A stretch of 64,000 nt of DNA, from positions 100,655,689 to 100,719,688 of the forward strand of contig OY804578.1 in NCBI GenBank assembly GCA_963680875.1. Direction: 5' to 3'. Positions 32,244-43,825 of this stretch are shown in pieces (position 1 is the stretch's first letter; the number at the start of each line of letters is the position of its first letter). The stretch comes from Bathymodiolus brooksi (lineage: Eukaryota > Mollusca > Bivalvia > Mytilida > Modiolidae). The position numbers and the translations under genes were made by a program. A model generated the notes under the pieces. The model was given only the letters and a program-made list of their open reading frames with translations, was not told the DNA's origin and ran no database searches.

Positions 32244-32380
32244 AGCGAAGTAATTTGTTAACGATTTTATATGTCTCCAAGGCCATTGTCCTAATACGTC
32301 TGATCTGTAAGGAGGGCACTAGAGCTTTTTCAAGAAGGTTGATATATGAACTGATTGTAGTCATCGTATACAAAGCGAAG
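32121..32380. repeat. 130-bp perfect tandem duplication
   Basis: 32121-32250 is repeated at 32251-32380 with one difference seen (CATTGTCATAAT against CATTGTCCTAAT). The length is not a multiple of three, so it breaks the LINE reading frame. It arose after insertion of this copy or in its source. Confidence 0.92.
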
Positions 32381-32457
32381 TGCTCTTTCCTGCACTTTCT
32401 CTAATTGTTTTGAATTTTTATCGGTACAAAAATGCCAAGCCAAAGGGCAGAAGTTAG

Positions 32458-33033
32458 TTACTGAGAATGAAAGTGTGGAATATAGTTAATTTGCTTAATC
32501 TGTCTAAATATCGGCCCCAAACGTTTAAGTATATTCAGTTGCTGTGATGCCTTCCTACAGGTTGAACTGATATGAATGTCAAAATTTAATTGATAATCTA
32601 TTTCAATTCCTAAAAGTTTTACTGTCTCTTCACATGAAAGTGTAGAATTCTGTATACAAATCTTCATGTTTTTGTCAAAAGTCTTCTTCCCAACCGCAAG
32701 TACCTGAAATTTATCTGGATTAGCCTGCATTTTGTTAACTTTAAACCAATTAATAAGAACATTTGACTCTGATTCTAAAACTGAGGTAAGTACATTAAAA
32801 TCAGGATGACCATAAGTCAAAGTATTGTCATCCGCATAATTATATAAAGTACCCTTTTTTACAAAATAAAAAATATCATTAATAAAGACATTAAAAAGTT
32901 GAGGCCCTAAGATTGACCCTTGGGGTACCCCTTTTTGGATGTCAGACCAACTGCTCAGGATACCATTAATTTTAATTTGTTGTTTCCTATTTGATAAGTA
33001 GGACTCAAGAATGGATACAGAATCAGTGGACAT
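32458..33033 (-). pseudogene. LINE reverse transcriptase, catalytic half
   Basis: The 191-residue frame has KGVPQGSILGPQLFNVFIND (RT motif B region, residues about 34-53), the catalytic YADDN (motif C, about 67-71) and the thumb motif VKLLGIEID. The frame opens at the insertion junction, so the upstream half is at 38066-38432. The sequence KLSAC just before the Met joins in sense with the other block. Confidence 0.88.
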
Positions 33034-33552
33034 ACCACAGGCCGAAAGTTTATCGCAATATTCTTAAATTCATATATAGGGGTATATAATGTGCTGCCCT
33101 TCTATCAGATCAGAGGAAACGACACACCCCCCCTTTTTTTTTTCAACTTAAAAAGAATTGCACTAGTCGTTACTCGTGACCTCAGGATCACTGGTGAAGT
33201 TGATGACATATACATAGGGGACTTAAACACGTACTTTGACTTTGCAAAATTTACTAAGGCATGATTTTTTTTTTTCGTTTTTTGTTTTTGTTTTTTTCTC
33301 CTTTTAACCGGATTATAAAGAGATGAACATGTCGTTTGTAAATACTATAAAACCTACAAGGTATCTATAGTCATAAGACTTTATAAATACTGATTATATG
33401 GGGTCAACTGTAAACTTACATCTGTCCAATGTTTATATGCCTTGTTCTCTGAAAAGAAATGTTGCTACATGTACATTGTGTGTTTTTTATGTTGGGTATT
33501 TCATGTTTATTTGTACATACTCTTAATATAATTATTTTTCCGAATATAGAAT

Positions 33553-34617
33553 ATGGCTAATCTAAATATAGGTTCATTTAATGTTAAGGGTCTGGCAGAT
33601 GAAAAGAAAAGAAAAGAAGTGTTTAATTGGTTAAGAGAAAAGAAAATGAATGTTTACATGTTACAAGAAACACATTTTACCAAGGAAAATGAAAACATTA
33701 TAGAAGCAGAATGGGGATTCAAATGTATTTTTTCTAATTGTTCATCACAAAGTTGTGGAGTTGCTTTGCTTTTTAATAATAATTTTCAATTTGTTATAAA
33801 GAATACAGTATGTGATGAAAATGGTCGGTATATCATATGTGAATTAGAACTAAGCAATGAAAGAATAATTGTCACAAATTTCTATGGGTTGAATACTGAT
33901 AACACATTATTACTTGAATCGTTTATAGACGATATAGACAATTTCAATGATAAGCCGTTGATATGCGGAGGAGATTGGAACCTAGTACTTGATGAAAAAG
34001 ATAAAAAAGGAGGAAGCACAAAATTATCGCATACAAAAAATAGAGAAAAGCTAAAATCTTTCATAGATAGAAATAATTTGACAGATGTATGGAGAACTTT
34101 AAACCCTGAATTAGAGAGATACACTTGGAGGCAAAAGACTCCAAATATTCAATGTAGGCTGGATTTCTTCCTCATATCAATCGGCTTACTGAATGTAGTA
34201 AACAATGTAGATATTATATATGGCTATAAAAGTGACCATTCTTTTATATCAGTTGAAATAGAAAAGAATAGTTTTGCTCGAGGCAAAGGTTTTTTCAAGC
34301 TTAACACATCTCTATTATTAGATAAAGATTATGTTGAACTTATAAGAAAATTAATACAAAAACAAAAAAACATATATGATGAGCAAAATGTAAATCCAAA
34401 CTTAAAATGGGAAATGATTAAAAGTGACATAAGAGGAGAAACTATAAAATATTCATCAAAAAGTGCAAAGATAAATAAAGTTAAAACAATTAATATTGAA
34501 AGAGAGTTAACAGAACTCCAAAATAAAAAGCAAGCGTCTAACAGAGAAGAAATTGAAAAAAGAATACATTTATTAGAAAATGAATTAAAAACATTTTACG
34601 AAAAAAAGACAGAAGGT
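33553..34617 (+). CDS. LINE ORF2: AP endonuclease domain
   Basis: The N-terminal 230 residues are an apurinic-like endonuclease that nicks target DNA for target-primed reverse transcription. Signature segments in order: SFNVKGL, MLQETHF with the catalytic Glu at about residue 39, CGGDWNLVLDEKDKKGG, RYTWR, RLDFFLIS and the final SDHSFISVEI with its catalytic Asp-His. A coiled, Lys/Glu-rich linker follows (about 260-355). The true frame is cut at 34617 by the retroposon; the open frame then runs on by chance to 34695. Confidence 0.92.
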
Positions 34618-35047
34618 TTTTTTTTACTTTATAATGATTTTATTGTCAATATATATATACAATTGGATTGGGAACAAGTTTTTACAACTTACTAGTCCCT
34701 CTCCATACAAATACATTAATAGCATAAACAAAACAAATCAAATGACAGCAAATGTACAGGCTATATCAATTATAATTAGTAAATTAAGCAAAATCATGTC
34801 AAACTAAGCATACATATTAAATATTGTTTTGATATTTAACAGAAAAAAAGGGGGGGGGGGGAATAAAACTAATAAATTGTGTTGAGATAATATCACGGTT
34901 GGGGATAATAATTATTAAATCTACAAGTTTGTCGAATAAATTTTTGCACTGATTTGAACAATAAAGTATTCAATTCTTCACTAATTACGTTACATCCAAA
35001 GAGTATATATTCTATAGAGATGGGAACAATGTTATTAAAATAGTTAA
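34618..35047 (-). mobile_element. 430-bp antisense retroposon inside the LINE
   Basis: ACAGAAGGT is duplicated at 34609-34617 and 35048-35056. The insert begins with a T run on the plus strand, that is, a poly(A) tail on the minus strand preceded by GACAATAAAATC, so it is a retroposed transcript in antisense orientation. It encodes nothing I recognise and contains a poly-G run near 34850. Removing it with one duplicate leaves ORF2 exactly in frame (Thr-Glu-Gly followed by Ala-Met-Ile-Arg). Confidence 0.88.
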
Positions 35048-35059
35048 ACAGAAGGTGCA

Positions 35060-36547
35060 ATGATAAGAGCAAAGGCAAAATGGCTAAAAGATGCAGAAAA
35101 AAATACTAAATATTTTTTCAATTTAGAAAAACGAAATTATATAAATAAAACTATTCAACAATTAATAAATGATAAAGGAGACACTATAACTGATTTCAAG
35201 GAAGTTCTTGCTGAAGAGAGAAGCTTTTATAAGTCTCTTTATTCTAAGAACCATACAGTTTATGATAACATTAATGAGGTCAATAATTTCTTCTTACCTG
35301 ATGACCCAGAGATACCAAAGCTTAGTGAAGAAGATATGTTAAACTGTGAAGGTATAATTTCAAAAGATGAATGTGTCTCAGCTATTAGGACATTTAAAAA
35401 TGGTAAATCTCCAGGAACAGATGGACTTCCTGCAGAATTTTATAAAATATTTTGGAATGATGTCATTGATCTAGTGATTGACTCGTATCAATATACTTAT
35501 GATCTTAATGAGATGTCAATTTCACAAAGGCAGAGTATTATAACGCTGCTCCCGAAACCTGAGAACGATACAAAGTATCTAAAAAATTGGAGACCCATTT
35601 CTCTCCTGAATATTGATTATAAGTTAATGACAAAATGTCTAGCATTTAGACTGAAGAAAGTCCTACCAAATATTATTCATTCAGATCAAACAGGTTTCAT
35701 GAGAGGAAGATATATTGGCGATAATATCAGAAATATTCTAGAAATAATTGAAACAGTAGAAGAAGAAGATTTATCATGTGTTATACTATCAGTAGATTTC
35801 GAAAAAGCTTTCGATTCACTGAGCTGGAAATTTCTCCAACAATGTTTGGACTATTTTAAATTTGGTCCTTCCTTTAAAAAATGGACCAGTATATTGTTTC
35901 AAAATATATCAAGCTGTGTTCTTAACACGGGATGGTCAACAGAATTTTTCCCTGTTGAGAGAGGTGTGCGTCAAGGTTGCCCTATATCGCCTTATCTTTT
36001 TATTATAACTGCCGAAATACTAGGCATAGCTATTAGACGCTCAGATGACGTCAAAGGCTTTAAGTACAAAAATGCAGAATCCAAACTGTCCCAATATGCT
36101 GATGACACTCAAATAATAATAGATGGATCAGAAAACTCCATTAAAACTTCTATTAATATATTGAATGAGTTTTCAAAGATAAGTGGGTTAAAAGTAAATC
36201 TAAATAAGTCAGAACTGATTCCACTGGGTCACTCCAAAGTAGAATTATACACCCATAACTTTTCGCCAGGAATTAAAATAACTACAGATAAATTTAAACT
36301 GCTAGGTATTATCATCCCAACAAATGGAAAACAAAAAGATCTAATAGAAGAAAATTATTATAATAAAAAAAAAATAATATTAGAAATTATAAAAACTTGG
36401 CAAAAGAGAGATTTAACTCTGTATGGTAAACTAACAATCATCAAAAGTTTGATCATACCACAATTAACTTATGCACTGACTATTTTACCTTCGCCAGGAG
36501 AACTCTTTTTAAATGATATTGAAAAGATAATATTAAATTTTTTCTAG
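35060..36547 (+). CDS. LINE ORF2: reverse transcriptase domain
   Basis: Shows all RT blocks of the L1/Tx1 group: SPGTDGLPAEFYK, WRPISLLNIDYKL, QTGFMRGRYIGDNIR, motif A VDFEKAFDSL, motif B RGVRQGCPISPYLF and catalytic motif C YADDTQ. The first Met is only an internal residue of ORF2. The frame ends at TAG (36545-36547) at a position where related proteins usually have Trp, and it continues in the same frame to 37753, so one base change explains the break. Confidence 0.95.
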   Translation: MIRAKAKWLKDAEKNTKYFFNLEKRNYINKTIQQLINDKGDTITDFKEVLAEERSFYKSLYSKNHTVYDNINEVNNFFLPDDPEIPKLSEEDMLNCEGIISKDECVSAIRTFKNGKSPGTDGLPAEFYKIFWNDVIDLVIDSYQYTYDLNEMSISQRQSIITLLPKPENDTKYLKNWRPISLLNIDYKLMTKCLAFRLKKVLPNIIHSDQTGFMRGRYIGDNIRNILEIIETVEEEDLSCVILSVDFEKAFDSLSWKFLQQCLDYFKFGPSFKKWTSILFQNISSCVLNTGWSTEFFPVERGVRQGCPISPYLFIITAEILGIAIRRSDDVKGFKYKNAESKLSQYADDTQIIIDGSENSIKTSINILNEFSKISGLKVNLNKSELIPLGHSKVELYTHNFSPGIKITTDKFKLLGIIIPTNGKQKDLIEENYYNKKKIILEIIKTWQKRDLTLYGKLTIIKSLIIPQLTYALTILPSPGELFLNDIEKIILNFF

Positions 36548-36613
36548 GATGATAAACCAGCAAAGATTAAAAAAACTATTTTATTTAAAGAAAAAACAGA
36601 AGGTGGACTAAAT

Positions 36614-37753
36614 TTGACTAATATAAAGATATATGCCAAATCTGTTAAATTTCAGTGGATATATAAGCTTTATAATGAAGATTACAATGCATTTTGGAAA
36701 CATTTGATATGTGCCCGTTGTTCACGATTACAAGATAAGATTATATGGGAGAGTAATTTAAATTTAAAAGATGCTCATAAGTTGGTTATCAAATCAAAAT
36801 TTTGGCAGGATTTACTCTTGTGGTACTCATCTTTAAACTTTAATGATGACTCAAATAAAGTCACAAAAACAGACTTTATATGGTACAATTCACACTTGAA
36901 GATAAATGACAGAGTACTTTATTTAAAATGCATGTCAGAAAATGGCATTAAAAAGATAGAGGACCTCATTGATGACAATAATAGATTTCTAACATATCAA
37001 ATGTTTCTTGATAAATGCAATGTGAATATAAATGCTATTACATATTATGGTATTATATCTGTTATTAAAAAACATTACAGTACTGATGACTTGGAAATGA
37101 AACCACCTTTGATTACTAATATGATGCAGAGGAAAGATATTTCAAAATATATATACAAATATTTCATAGAAAAAGATGAAAAAGAAAATTTTGTAAAAGG
37201 CATTGTGAAATGGGAACAAAAACTTGATACTGAACTAGATGGTAGTATGTTGTTTAATGATATTTATAGAATCACAAATGATACAAAATTAAGAAATTTT
37301 CAGTTCAAACTTCTGCATCATATACTTCCAAATAACAAGTTATTACACAAAATGGGAATAAAAAACAGTGCATTATGTAATTTCTGTAACCAAGAAGAAG
37401 ACTCCATCTTACACTATCTGTGGGGCTGCCCTGTGGCAAAGAGATTTTGGACTTCATTTAATATCTGGCTTTCATCAGCTTTAGATTTAGAAGTTTTTGA
37501 ATTAACCCCAAAAGAAACAGTTTTAGGTATTTTTTCAGATGAAAGCTCCTTGCAAAAAATTGTTCCATTTTTATTCCTTGTGGCAAGAAATTATATTCAC
37601 TGTTGTAAATGGACTGACACAAAACCATTCCTTAACATTTTCAAAGTTAAAGTTAAACAAAAAGAGAAAATCGAAAAGATTAATGCACTTGTTGAAAATA
37701 AAATGTACAAACATGATAATAAATGGTGTTGCATACATGAACTTAATTTATAG
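36614..37753 (+). CDS. LINE ORF2: C-terminal region with zf-RVT
   Basis: In frame with the RT domain (from 36548). Begins near GGLNLTNIKIYAKSVKFQW, typical of L1/Tx1 proteins, and ends with a cysteine/histidine cluster CNFCNQEEDSILHYLWGC about 250-270 residues in (zf-RVT family, likely RNA or DNA binding). TAG stop at 37751-37753, then a 3' UTR of about 270 bp and an A-rich tail. Confidence 0.92.
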   Translation: MTNIKIYAKSVKFQWIYKLYNEDYNAFWKHLICARCSRLQDKIIWESNLNLKDAHKLVIKSKFWQDLLLWYSSLNFNDDSNKVTKTDFIWYNSHLKINDRVLYLKCMSENGIKKIEDLIDDNNRFLTYQMFLDKCNVNINAITYYGIISVIKKHYSTDDLEMKPPLITNMMQRKDISKYIYKYFIEKDEKENFVKGIVKWEQKLDTELDGSMLFNDIYRITNDTKLRNFQFKLLHHILPNNKLLHKMGIKNSALCNFCNQEEDSILHYLWGCPVAKRFWTSFNIWLSSALDLEVFELTPKETVLGIFSDESSLQKIVPFLFLVARNYIHCCKWTDTKPFLNIFKVKVKQKEKIEKINALVENKMYKHDNKWCCIHELNL

Positions 37754-38065
37754 TGGTCTACTTTTGTCAACATGCAAGAAAATAATTTATACATAAGAAA
37801 CTTATATTAGAAACTCATGTATATATAATTATATATAGGGGGTAAATCAAAATCTGATGACATATATTCTTAAATAAACTATGTATTTGGTTTATTGCAT
37901 GGAGACAAGGGGACACAACATTTCATATGTTTGTATTGAAAATGTATGTACAAATAATGTCTTTGTCTGTGCTTTTGTGTAATGTCTGTGTTTGTTATGT
38001 ATATATTTTGAAAATGTCTAAAAAAATAAAAGTAAAAAAAATAAAAAAAAAATAAAAAGTTTATC

Positions 38066-38432
38066 CAATAAAATATCATGGGGGTAGGCAATCAAATGCC
38101 TTGGAAAGATCCATTAGGACTACGGCAACATACTGATTTTTTTCAAGAGCATTCTGCCAGTCCTCTAATAACCTGAGCAGGGTTGTCTGACATCCATGAC
38201 CTCTTCTAAAAGCACATAAATAAGGATCAAAAATATTTTAAAAAAAAGCAGACAATTGCTGTTCTAAAATTTTCTCAAAAATCTTTGAAAAAATACATAG
38301 TACACTTACGGGCCTGTAGTTAGTCTTCAAAAGTGGATCATTCTTTTTATATAAAGGTGTTACTTGTGCTTTCTTTAATTTATCCGGAAAAACACTCTGA
38401 TCTATTGACATATTTAAAACCTTTGATGGCAT
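38066..38432 (-). pseudogene. LINE reverse transcriptase, N-terminal half
   Basis: KAQVTPLYKKNDPLLKTNYR and PVSVLCIFSKIFEKILEQQL are fingers/palm motifs of CR1/Jockey-like RT. After a frameshift near 38240, AFRRGHGCQTTLLRLLEDW and the motif-A segment VVLMDLSKAFDCLP follow. The last codons are shifted by one extra C near 38085. It continues at 33054. Confidence 0.85.
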
Positions 38433-38444
38433 TGGGACCCCTTA

Positions 38445-39365
38445 ATCCCTCTTAATTAGGAAGGACAACATTCTTTGATCTTGCAAAATGTTGGTGTTCC
38501 GGGATACAGCATTCCAAGATGGCCAACGTCTGGGTCTCTGCTTAAATTTTTTAATGTAATAGTATAACTAGGAACTGGTCCATAGTCAAAACCATAATTA
38601 TGATATAAAAATGTACTTAGATATATGCATGTTGAGGTGAGTGATTCAGTATCAGGTGAGCTTCTAGTTTATGAGAGAGATATGAAGTAATTCCTTTAAT
38701 CCGTGTTTAGCTTATAGTTGTTTGTGAGTGAGTTAGTGATTATTATTGTACCTCAGTTTATGAACATCACTACAAAATTTTCTACATTAAAATGCTATTT
38801 TTCTCCTTTTCCAGTTGTTTGACTATTGAGCGGTCCATAGTTTTCAAGACTATGGACCGGCAATGTGAATCGTTTTCGCGGACTTTTAGTTCCGCGACTG
38901 GATTGGATAAAAGTTTTATATTTATTCGGAACACTCGGACTTCATCGTCTATTAACGAAAACTCTGAATTTTTTTTAAAATTTCAAAATTTTCATAAAAT
39001 TTAAAAAATTTCAGTTTTCATTAAATTTCATAAAATTTCAAATTTTCAAAATATTTCAAAATTCTAAAATTAAAAAAATAATAATTTTAAAGTTCATAAT
39101 TTCAAAATTTTCATAAAATTTTAAATTTCAAAAATTAAAAAAAAATTAAAAATGTTCATAAGACTTGTAGTCCCCATGTAAATTTATGGTGAAATCTACT
39201 TTCTCAAAAGAATCATTATGAATGACTGGGGAAATAGCATAACAATGTCCATGAGACAATATTCAGATTTATAATGCAAAATACTGGCAAAAGATGCGTG
39301 ATTTTATTGGTCTTTATCATTTTGAGGTGATCATTCAACTATGAGTCTAATGTTTTTCGGTATAA
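38445..39365. other. No gene; AT-rich low-complexity block
   Basis: 38966-39155 is an AAAATTTC-like low-complexity run. A perfect 11-bp stem with a 7-base loop (CGGTCCATAGT / ACTATGGACCG) lies at 38831-38859. No exon seen. Confidence 0.5.
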
Positions 39366-39517
39366 TAAAATACTTATAGACTGTGTATTCGGGAATAGCA
39401 AGTTTGTTGTCACCTCGACCCCGACTATTGACCTCGGCTTCGCCTCGGTCAATAGTCAGTGTCTCGGGGACAACAAACTTGCTATTCCCTCATACCCAGT
39501 CAATAAGTATATATTAT
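39366..39517. mobile_element. Palindromic MITE of about 150 bp
   Basis: GGGAATAGCAAGTTTGTTGTC is mirrored by GACAACAAACTTGCTATTCCC, and the centre is GACTATTGACCTCGG CTTC G CCTCGGTCAATAGTC. Outer parts ATACTTATAGACTG / CAGTCAATAAGTAT continue the arms with mismatches. Confidence 0.85.
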
Positions 39518-39770
39518 TTAACGCCCATTGAGCAATTTTTCAGCTATACCATGGCAAGAACAAGTTATATTTTGATGAGACGATGATGTCCGCTTTTCCG
39601 TTCTAGACTAACACGCCGAGTTGGATTTGCACAGTGCTAGCTTACTGAAACAACAGTCCTCGGGTAGACATGTCGCTCCACTCAGGGTCATTATTCTGAT
39701 TCCGAGCCAACCAGTCTTTGCTCAAGTTACTCCTTAGTGCAGCGTGCTTAGCGGAGAACTGAGCAACACT
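39518..39770 (-). repeat. SINE2 copy with shared 3' core
   Basis: Starts with TTAACGCCCATTGAGCAATTTTTCAGCTATACCATGG, the 3' core shared with SINE1, and continues into SINE2 body (ACAAGAACAAG class; GCTAGCTTACTGAAACAACAG; CCGAGCCAACCAGTC). It lies directly beside the MITE. Confidence 0.7.
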
Positions 39771-41684
39771 CCACAATACTTTCAAACTTTAATATGATAC
39801 GCCAGAATATTTTTATGGGAAATCTTGTAATGAATCCTATTCCGCTTCAGGACGTCATATTAGAATTTGATTTTTTTTACATGGGAATGAAAATACAGGA
39901 TTTTATTTCACAAAAACAAAACAAAGTAGCTATTATTTAAATCTTTTTCATGAAAGTATTTACTTTCTTATCTATCTGGCTTTCCATATCCGGGTTTAAA
40001 TGTCAGCCCCCAACATTTTTAGTCTCGCGTTTTTTTTTTAGTCTCGACCGACGCGAGAATTAGTCCATCAGTATGTGGTGATTTACCTATGTGGTCTACC
40101 GTAATGAGGACTACCGTCCTCTATTACTTCATATGCAATGCTATATATATACAAAATGTATGTATATCTGGTATCATTTTATTCATATCGTCACGGTATG
40201 TGTTTTCGTGTGTCATGTCTTTTCGTATCATCCATTTTATTTTGATTTCCACAGCGCACACATTATTTTTGACGTGTCCTCCGGTTTCTATTTATGGAAC
40301 GTAAACAGGACTACAACGTGACATCTGTAAAAAATGTTAAAGTTTGCTTTTAAAGACGTAAGTACCAAAAACAGTGAACCTACCTACTGAACCATACTTT
40401 TTGTAATGCTAAAAATTTACTTCATTTATAAAGTAGCTGGAAAAAAATCCCGAAGGACTATATAAAATTTAACTATGTCGTCTGCCTCTCAGACACCGGC
40501 TTTTCCTGTCATGTAACTGTTATGGGGTCACTGATCGTACTTGTAAACAAAAGAGCTGACTGAAATGTGCCTGTTTCTTATATAAAATACATGTCACTTT
40601 GCAGTGCATTGTGGTTTCAGCACTAAAAAAACATCTAAAGTAAACACAATTTTGAAAGTGGTCATTTTCAAACATTCTGTTATTTTATTTAGATGTAGTA
40701 TGATTTGGTAGATGGCCAGAACCATGAAATTTTAAAACCATCCATTTCCGGATTATATATTCGTTTCCATCCCGTATATCGGCCTTGTTTTTACTTCACA
40801 CGAAAACAAATGACGCCATTTTACTGACAACAAAAGTTGCCAGATAATCGAGAGTATATTAAAATACAAGAATGGCTTTAAAAACAATCTTATGTACAAA
40901 GAAATATTTAACTAGCCATTCTTTGAAAATTCCAATCTTCATATGAATGAAGGGTTAACACTGTTAATCGCTATATCGGAAAATCGATAATAGCACGAAA
41001 ACCGATAACACGATGCTAATATTTGTTGGAATGTCAAAAACATTTTATACAGTAATTTTATGATAATTTACCGGTTGTGCAAAGTACTTTCATTTACGTG
41101 AAGCATGACACTATCTAGTACCATTTGATTCTGAATATTGAAGACGTTTAGTCAACAATTGAATGATAAGCTACCCACTTCAACGGCACTTGAAAATATA
41201 TCTCTACTTTTTTTCTACAGAAAATAAAGATACAGTAAAACATGTCGAGCCTCTATGTACTTCTACTGAGGAACCTGGGATATCATACTTTTTCACAATG
41301 CACAGAATCTACCACTCCGGCGCACATGAGTTCATCCTTTTTTATTGGCTTCGTGTTGCTTAATCTTTAGTTTTCTATGCAATATTTTGTAGATCATTGT
41401 GCGTCTTTTTGTCCTCCCTTCTTTAATACAATATTCATAGTTAAACATGCAAGAAAAAACTAACTACTGAGTGTTATGGCCACAGTTTTATAACGAAAAC
41501 AAGATCTGGCAAGAGGAAGCAATCCGCCGATAATTTGAAGTTTTGGCAAGTCTGCGCTTCATTGGTAACAATGAAAGCATAAGAACCTCAATGGAAATAG
41601 AGAGCTATAGGGACATGACCCTGATACGCAAGCAGTGCCGTCTTAACGCATGGGCACGATTTGCAGTTGCCCGGGCACCCCGAC
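39771..41684. other. No recognised feature
   Basis: Several short frames (for example 40089-40321, two overlapping frames) have no motif. I see no repeat I can name and no splice-bounded exon. Confidence 0.4.
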
Positions 41685-41959
41685 GATTTGATTTGATTTG
41701 TTGGTGTTTTAACGCCACTTTCAACAATATTTCAGCTATATCATGGCGACCAGTTTTAGTGGTGGAGGAAGCCGGAGTACCCGGAGAGAACCACCGACCA
41801 TGGACAAGCAACTGGTAAATTTGATCACTTGCGGCTGCGAGTCAAGTGCGCCCTTTTTGTAATTTACAAAGCCGCGGCGCGAACCCTCGCCGTATTGCTG
41901 ATAGGCTTGAATGAGTTGTTAGATCCAACGACCTAACTCATTGAGCCACCCGCGCCCCG
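41685..41959 (-). repeat. SINE1b, full-length
   Basis: A SINE1 relative with a different tRNA-like head: on the minus strand GGGCGCGGGTGGCTCAATGAG and GAGGGTTCGCGCC (B box). The body has GCAACTGGTAAATTTGATCACTTGCGG. The 3' core TTAACGCCACTTTCAACAATATTTCAGC is shared with SINE1, with an AAATC-type tail. Confidence 0.88.
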
Positions 41960-42156
41960 ACGAGCATAGGAGTCCCATGCTAATCTAGGTATGTTGTGCA
42001 TGGCATGTTATTTAATGTTTAAACAGTGAGTTTATTGGACGTACATGTACCAATACAATAAATATACGATTAATTTTATCGACCATTTACATTTTTATTC
42101 CTGTGAGTCACAAGTTTTTCAACTTAGCATTGTCTTCTCCATATACACACAATATA

Positions 42157-42314
42157 CAATATACAATTATGGCTTTCGTGATAATGTAATATCCAAAATT
42201 ATTAAATCGAGAAAAGGGTTATTTCCCCGAGGTCCGTAAGACCGAGGGAAATAACCCTTTCGAGATTTAATTATTTTGGATATTACATTATCATGAAAGA
42301 CATAATTGTATTAT
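42157..42314. mobile_element. Palindromic MITE of about 158 bp
   Basis: Arms of about 70 bp: ATAATGTAATATCCAAAAT...AAAGGGTTATTTCCC is mirrored by GGGAAATAACCCTTT...ATTTTGGATATTACATTAT. The centre is CCGAGGTCCGTAAGACCGAGG. Of the same general design as 39366-39517 but unrelated in sequence. Confidence 0.88.
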
Positions 42315-43825
42315 ACTGAACAAAACAATTAGATATTTTATCGACGTGCAAAAGCGCGTCAAATTTTTAGGGTTTTTTTCGTCCCATGCGCAGATACCCA
42401 AACCGTTATTTTTTCCTACGTGCACATTTCAACTGGAAAAGGGGGTTATTTCTTTTCACGTACAGAAAACACTGTTATTATTTTCCATCTAGTTTCTATA
42501 GTAAAGTATAATAATATACAATATGATATGCATTATTATTACATAATTTCGCTAAAATTTAACATGAAGACATGAAACAATAAATGTAGCAATAAAGCAG
42601 AATGCGACAATGGAATACCATTAAAAGTAACCAATCAAACAGACCCGAGTGTAAAAAAAACCAACCTGGGACATAGATAGTAGCACGTGTTAGTTATTGG
42701 ATTAATAATACATTATTTCGCCAAAAGTAAGTACTTTTAGTTCACTTTGTGTATTATAATATTGTATTAAAGATGAGTTATCCATTATTGCATACTGTTG
42801 TAAACAAAACAAAAAATAAAATAAATAGAAATAAGCTTTCGAGGTCAGTCGCGAACGGTAAACAATTAAAACATCAAAACACCTTATCAAACAGTAGTCA
42901 ATTTATGGTGAAACGACCTGTGTCTTGAATGAATTTAAGAACTTGCAAAAACAAATTGTATATTTTTTTCATCGTTGAGAATTTCATTGCCAAGTAATAA
43001 AGTAAGCTCATCTATTGGTATATCATTGTTAATTTCTCGAATTCCTATAAGGAATATGAACAAAATCTATAATGACAACATAAGCATATTAAATAAATTT
43101 CCGTTTTAATGGCCTTTTAAATAATAGTTTCCTTGCTAAAATGGTTTGCCACGTTTACCTCTTCTTTTCAAATATCACGAATTGTATAATATTTTGTATT
43201 TCGTTTCTTCCTTTGCACAATGGCGGTACCATAGGCAATGAGGTTTATCCGAGACGTGGTTATTGCAAGTAATTCCAGTTCATTATAGATGTTATGGGAC
43301 CATTGCACATTGGTCTTTATGGCACTCTGCGTCGTTTTATCGTTGTAATATACAATTATATAGTATATACTATAACATTTTGTTAATTAAATACAATTTC
43401 CATTACTCATGTTTAGCAAAGTATGATTTATCAATAGAAACAACGAGGGTGTACTCGTTTGGTAAGATGATGCATGTTACGTTTATGTATTCCCGCCAAA
43501 TTCATTACTTATCTCGACTTACCTATGTGACCTTGACCAAAAATGTGTTTGTTTATTTATAGAAAAGTAAAACAAGAAGTCATTTATTTGATACAGACAC
43601 CGAATCTTCTACCGAATTTTGATTTATTAAATTAGTTTGGAGTGATACCAAATGTTTATGTTTTTGAATCATTTGTGATAACATAAAACAATCTATATAT
43701 TTAATAGTTGATTTTGAGAGAGAGCTAAACAAATTAATTTTCAAAACTAATGAAAAGGGGATCACAGTTCTGCAAGTCTCTGCAATGAGTATTAATTAAT
43801 ATAAACATATGATTTAAAAATAAGG
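42315..43825. other. No recognised feature
   Basis: AT-rich; short frames at 42702-42890, 43263-43562 and 43580-43765 show no motif. Confidence 0.4.

Larger units (their letters stand above)
33055..38056 (+). mobile_element. Tx1/L1-type LINE, nearly intact
   Basis: Flanked by AAGTTTATC at 33046-33054 and 38057-38065, and ends in an A-rich tail (about 38020-38056). The 5' 500 bp hold a short frame ending VTRDLRITGEVDDIYIGDL (33139-33264) that could be the end of a truncated ORF1. ORF2 runs 33553-37753, interrupted only by a 430-bp antisense retroposon and one in-frame TAG. With those two changes set aside the frame is continuous for about 1,253 codons, so this copy is young. Confidence 0.92.
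31588..38444 (-). mobile_element. CR1/Jockey-like LINE, split by another LINE
   Basis: Two blocks in the same orientation: 38066-38444 (N-terminal palm of the reverse transcriptase) and 31588-33054 (rest of the RT, C-terminal region and 3' end). They join through the duplicated AAGTTTATC. The 3' end reads AATAAAGTTTTCTTATCTTATCT on the minus strand, a short tandem tail and not poly(A), as in CR1/L2/Jockey-type elements. The 5' end is truncated before the RT. Frameshifts near 38070 and 38240 and a 130-bp tandem duplication show it is dead. Confidence 0.85.

Noticed and set aside
33139..33264. Complete ORF1 of the Tx1 LINE
   Set aside because: Only about 40 residues before a stop, preceded by homopolymers. 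At most a truncated C-terminus.
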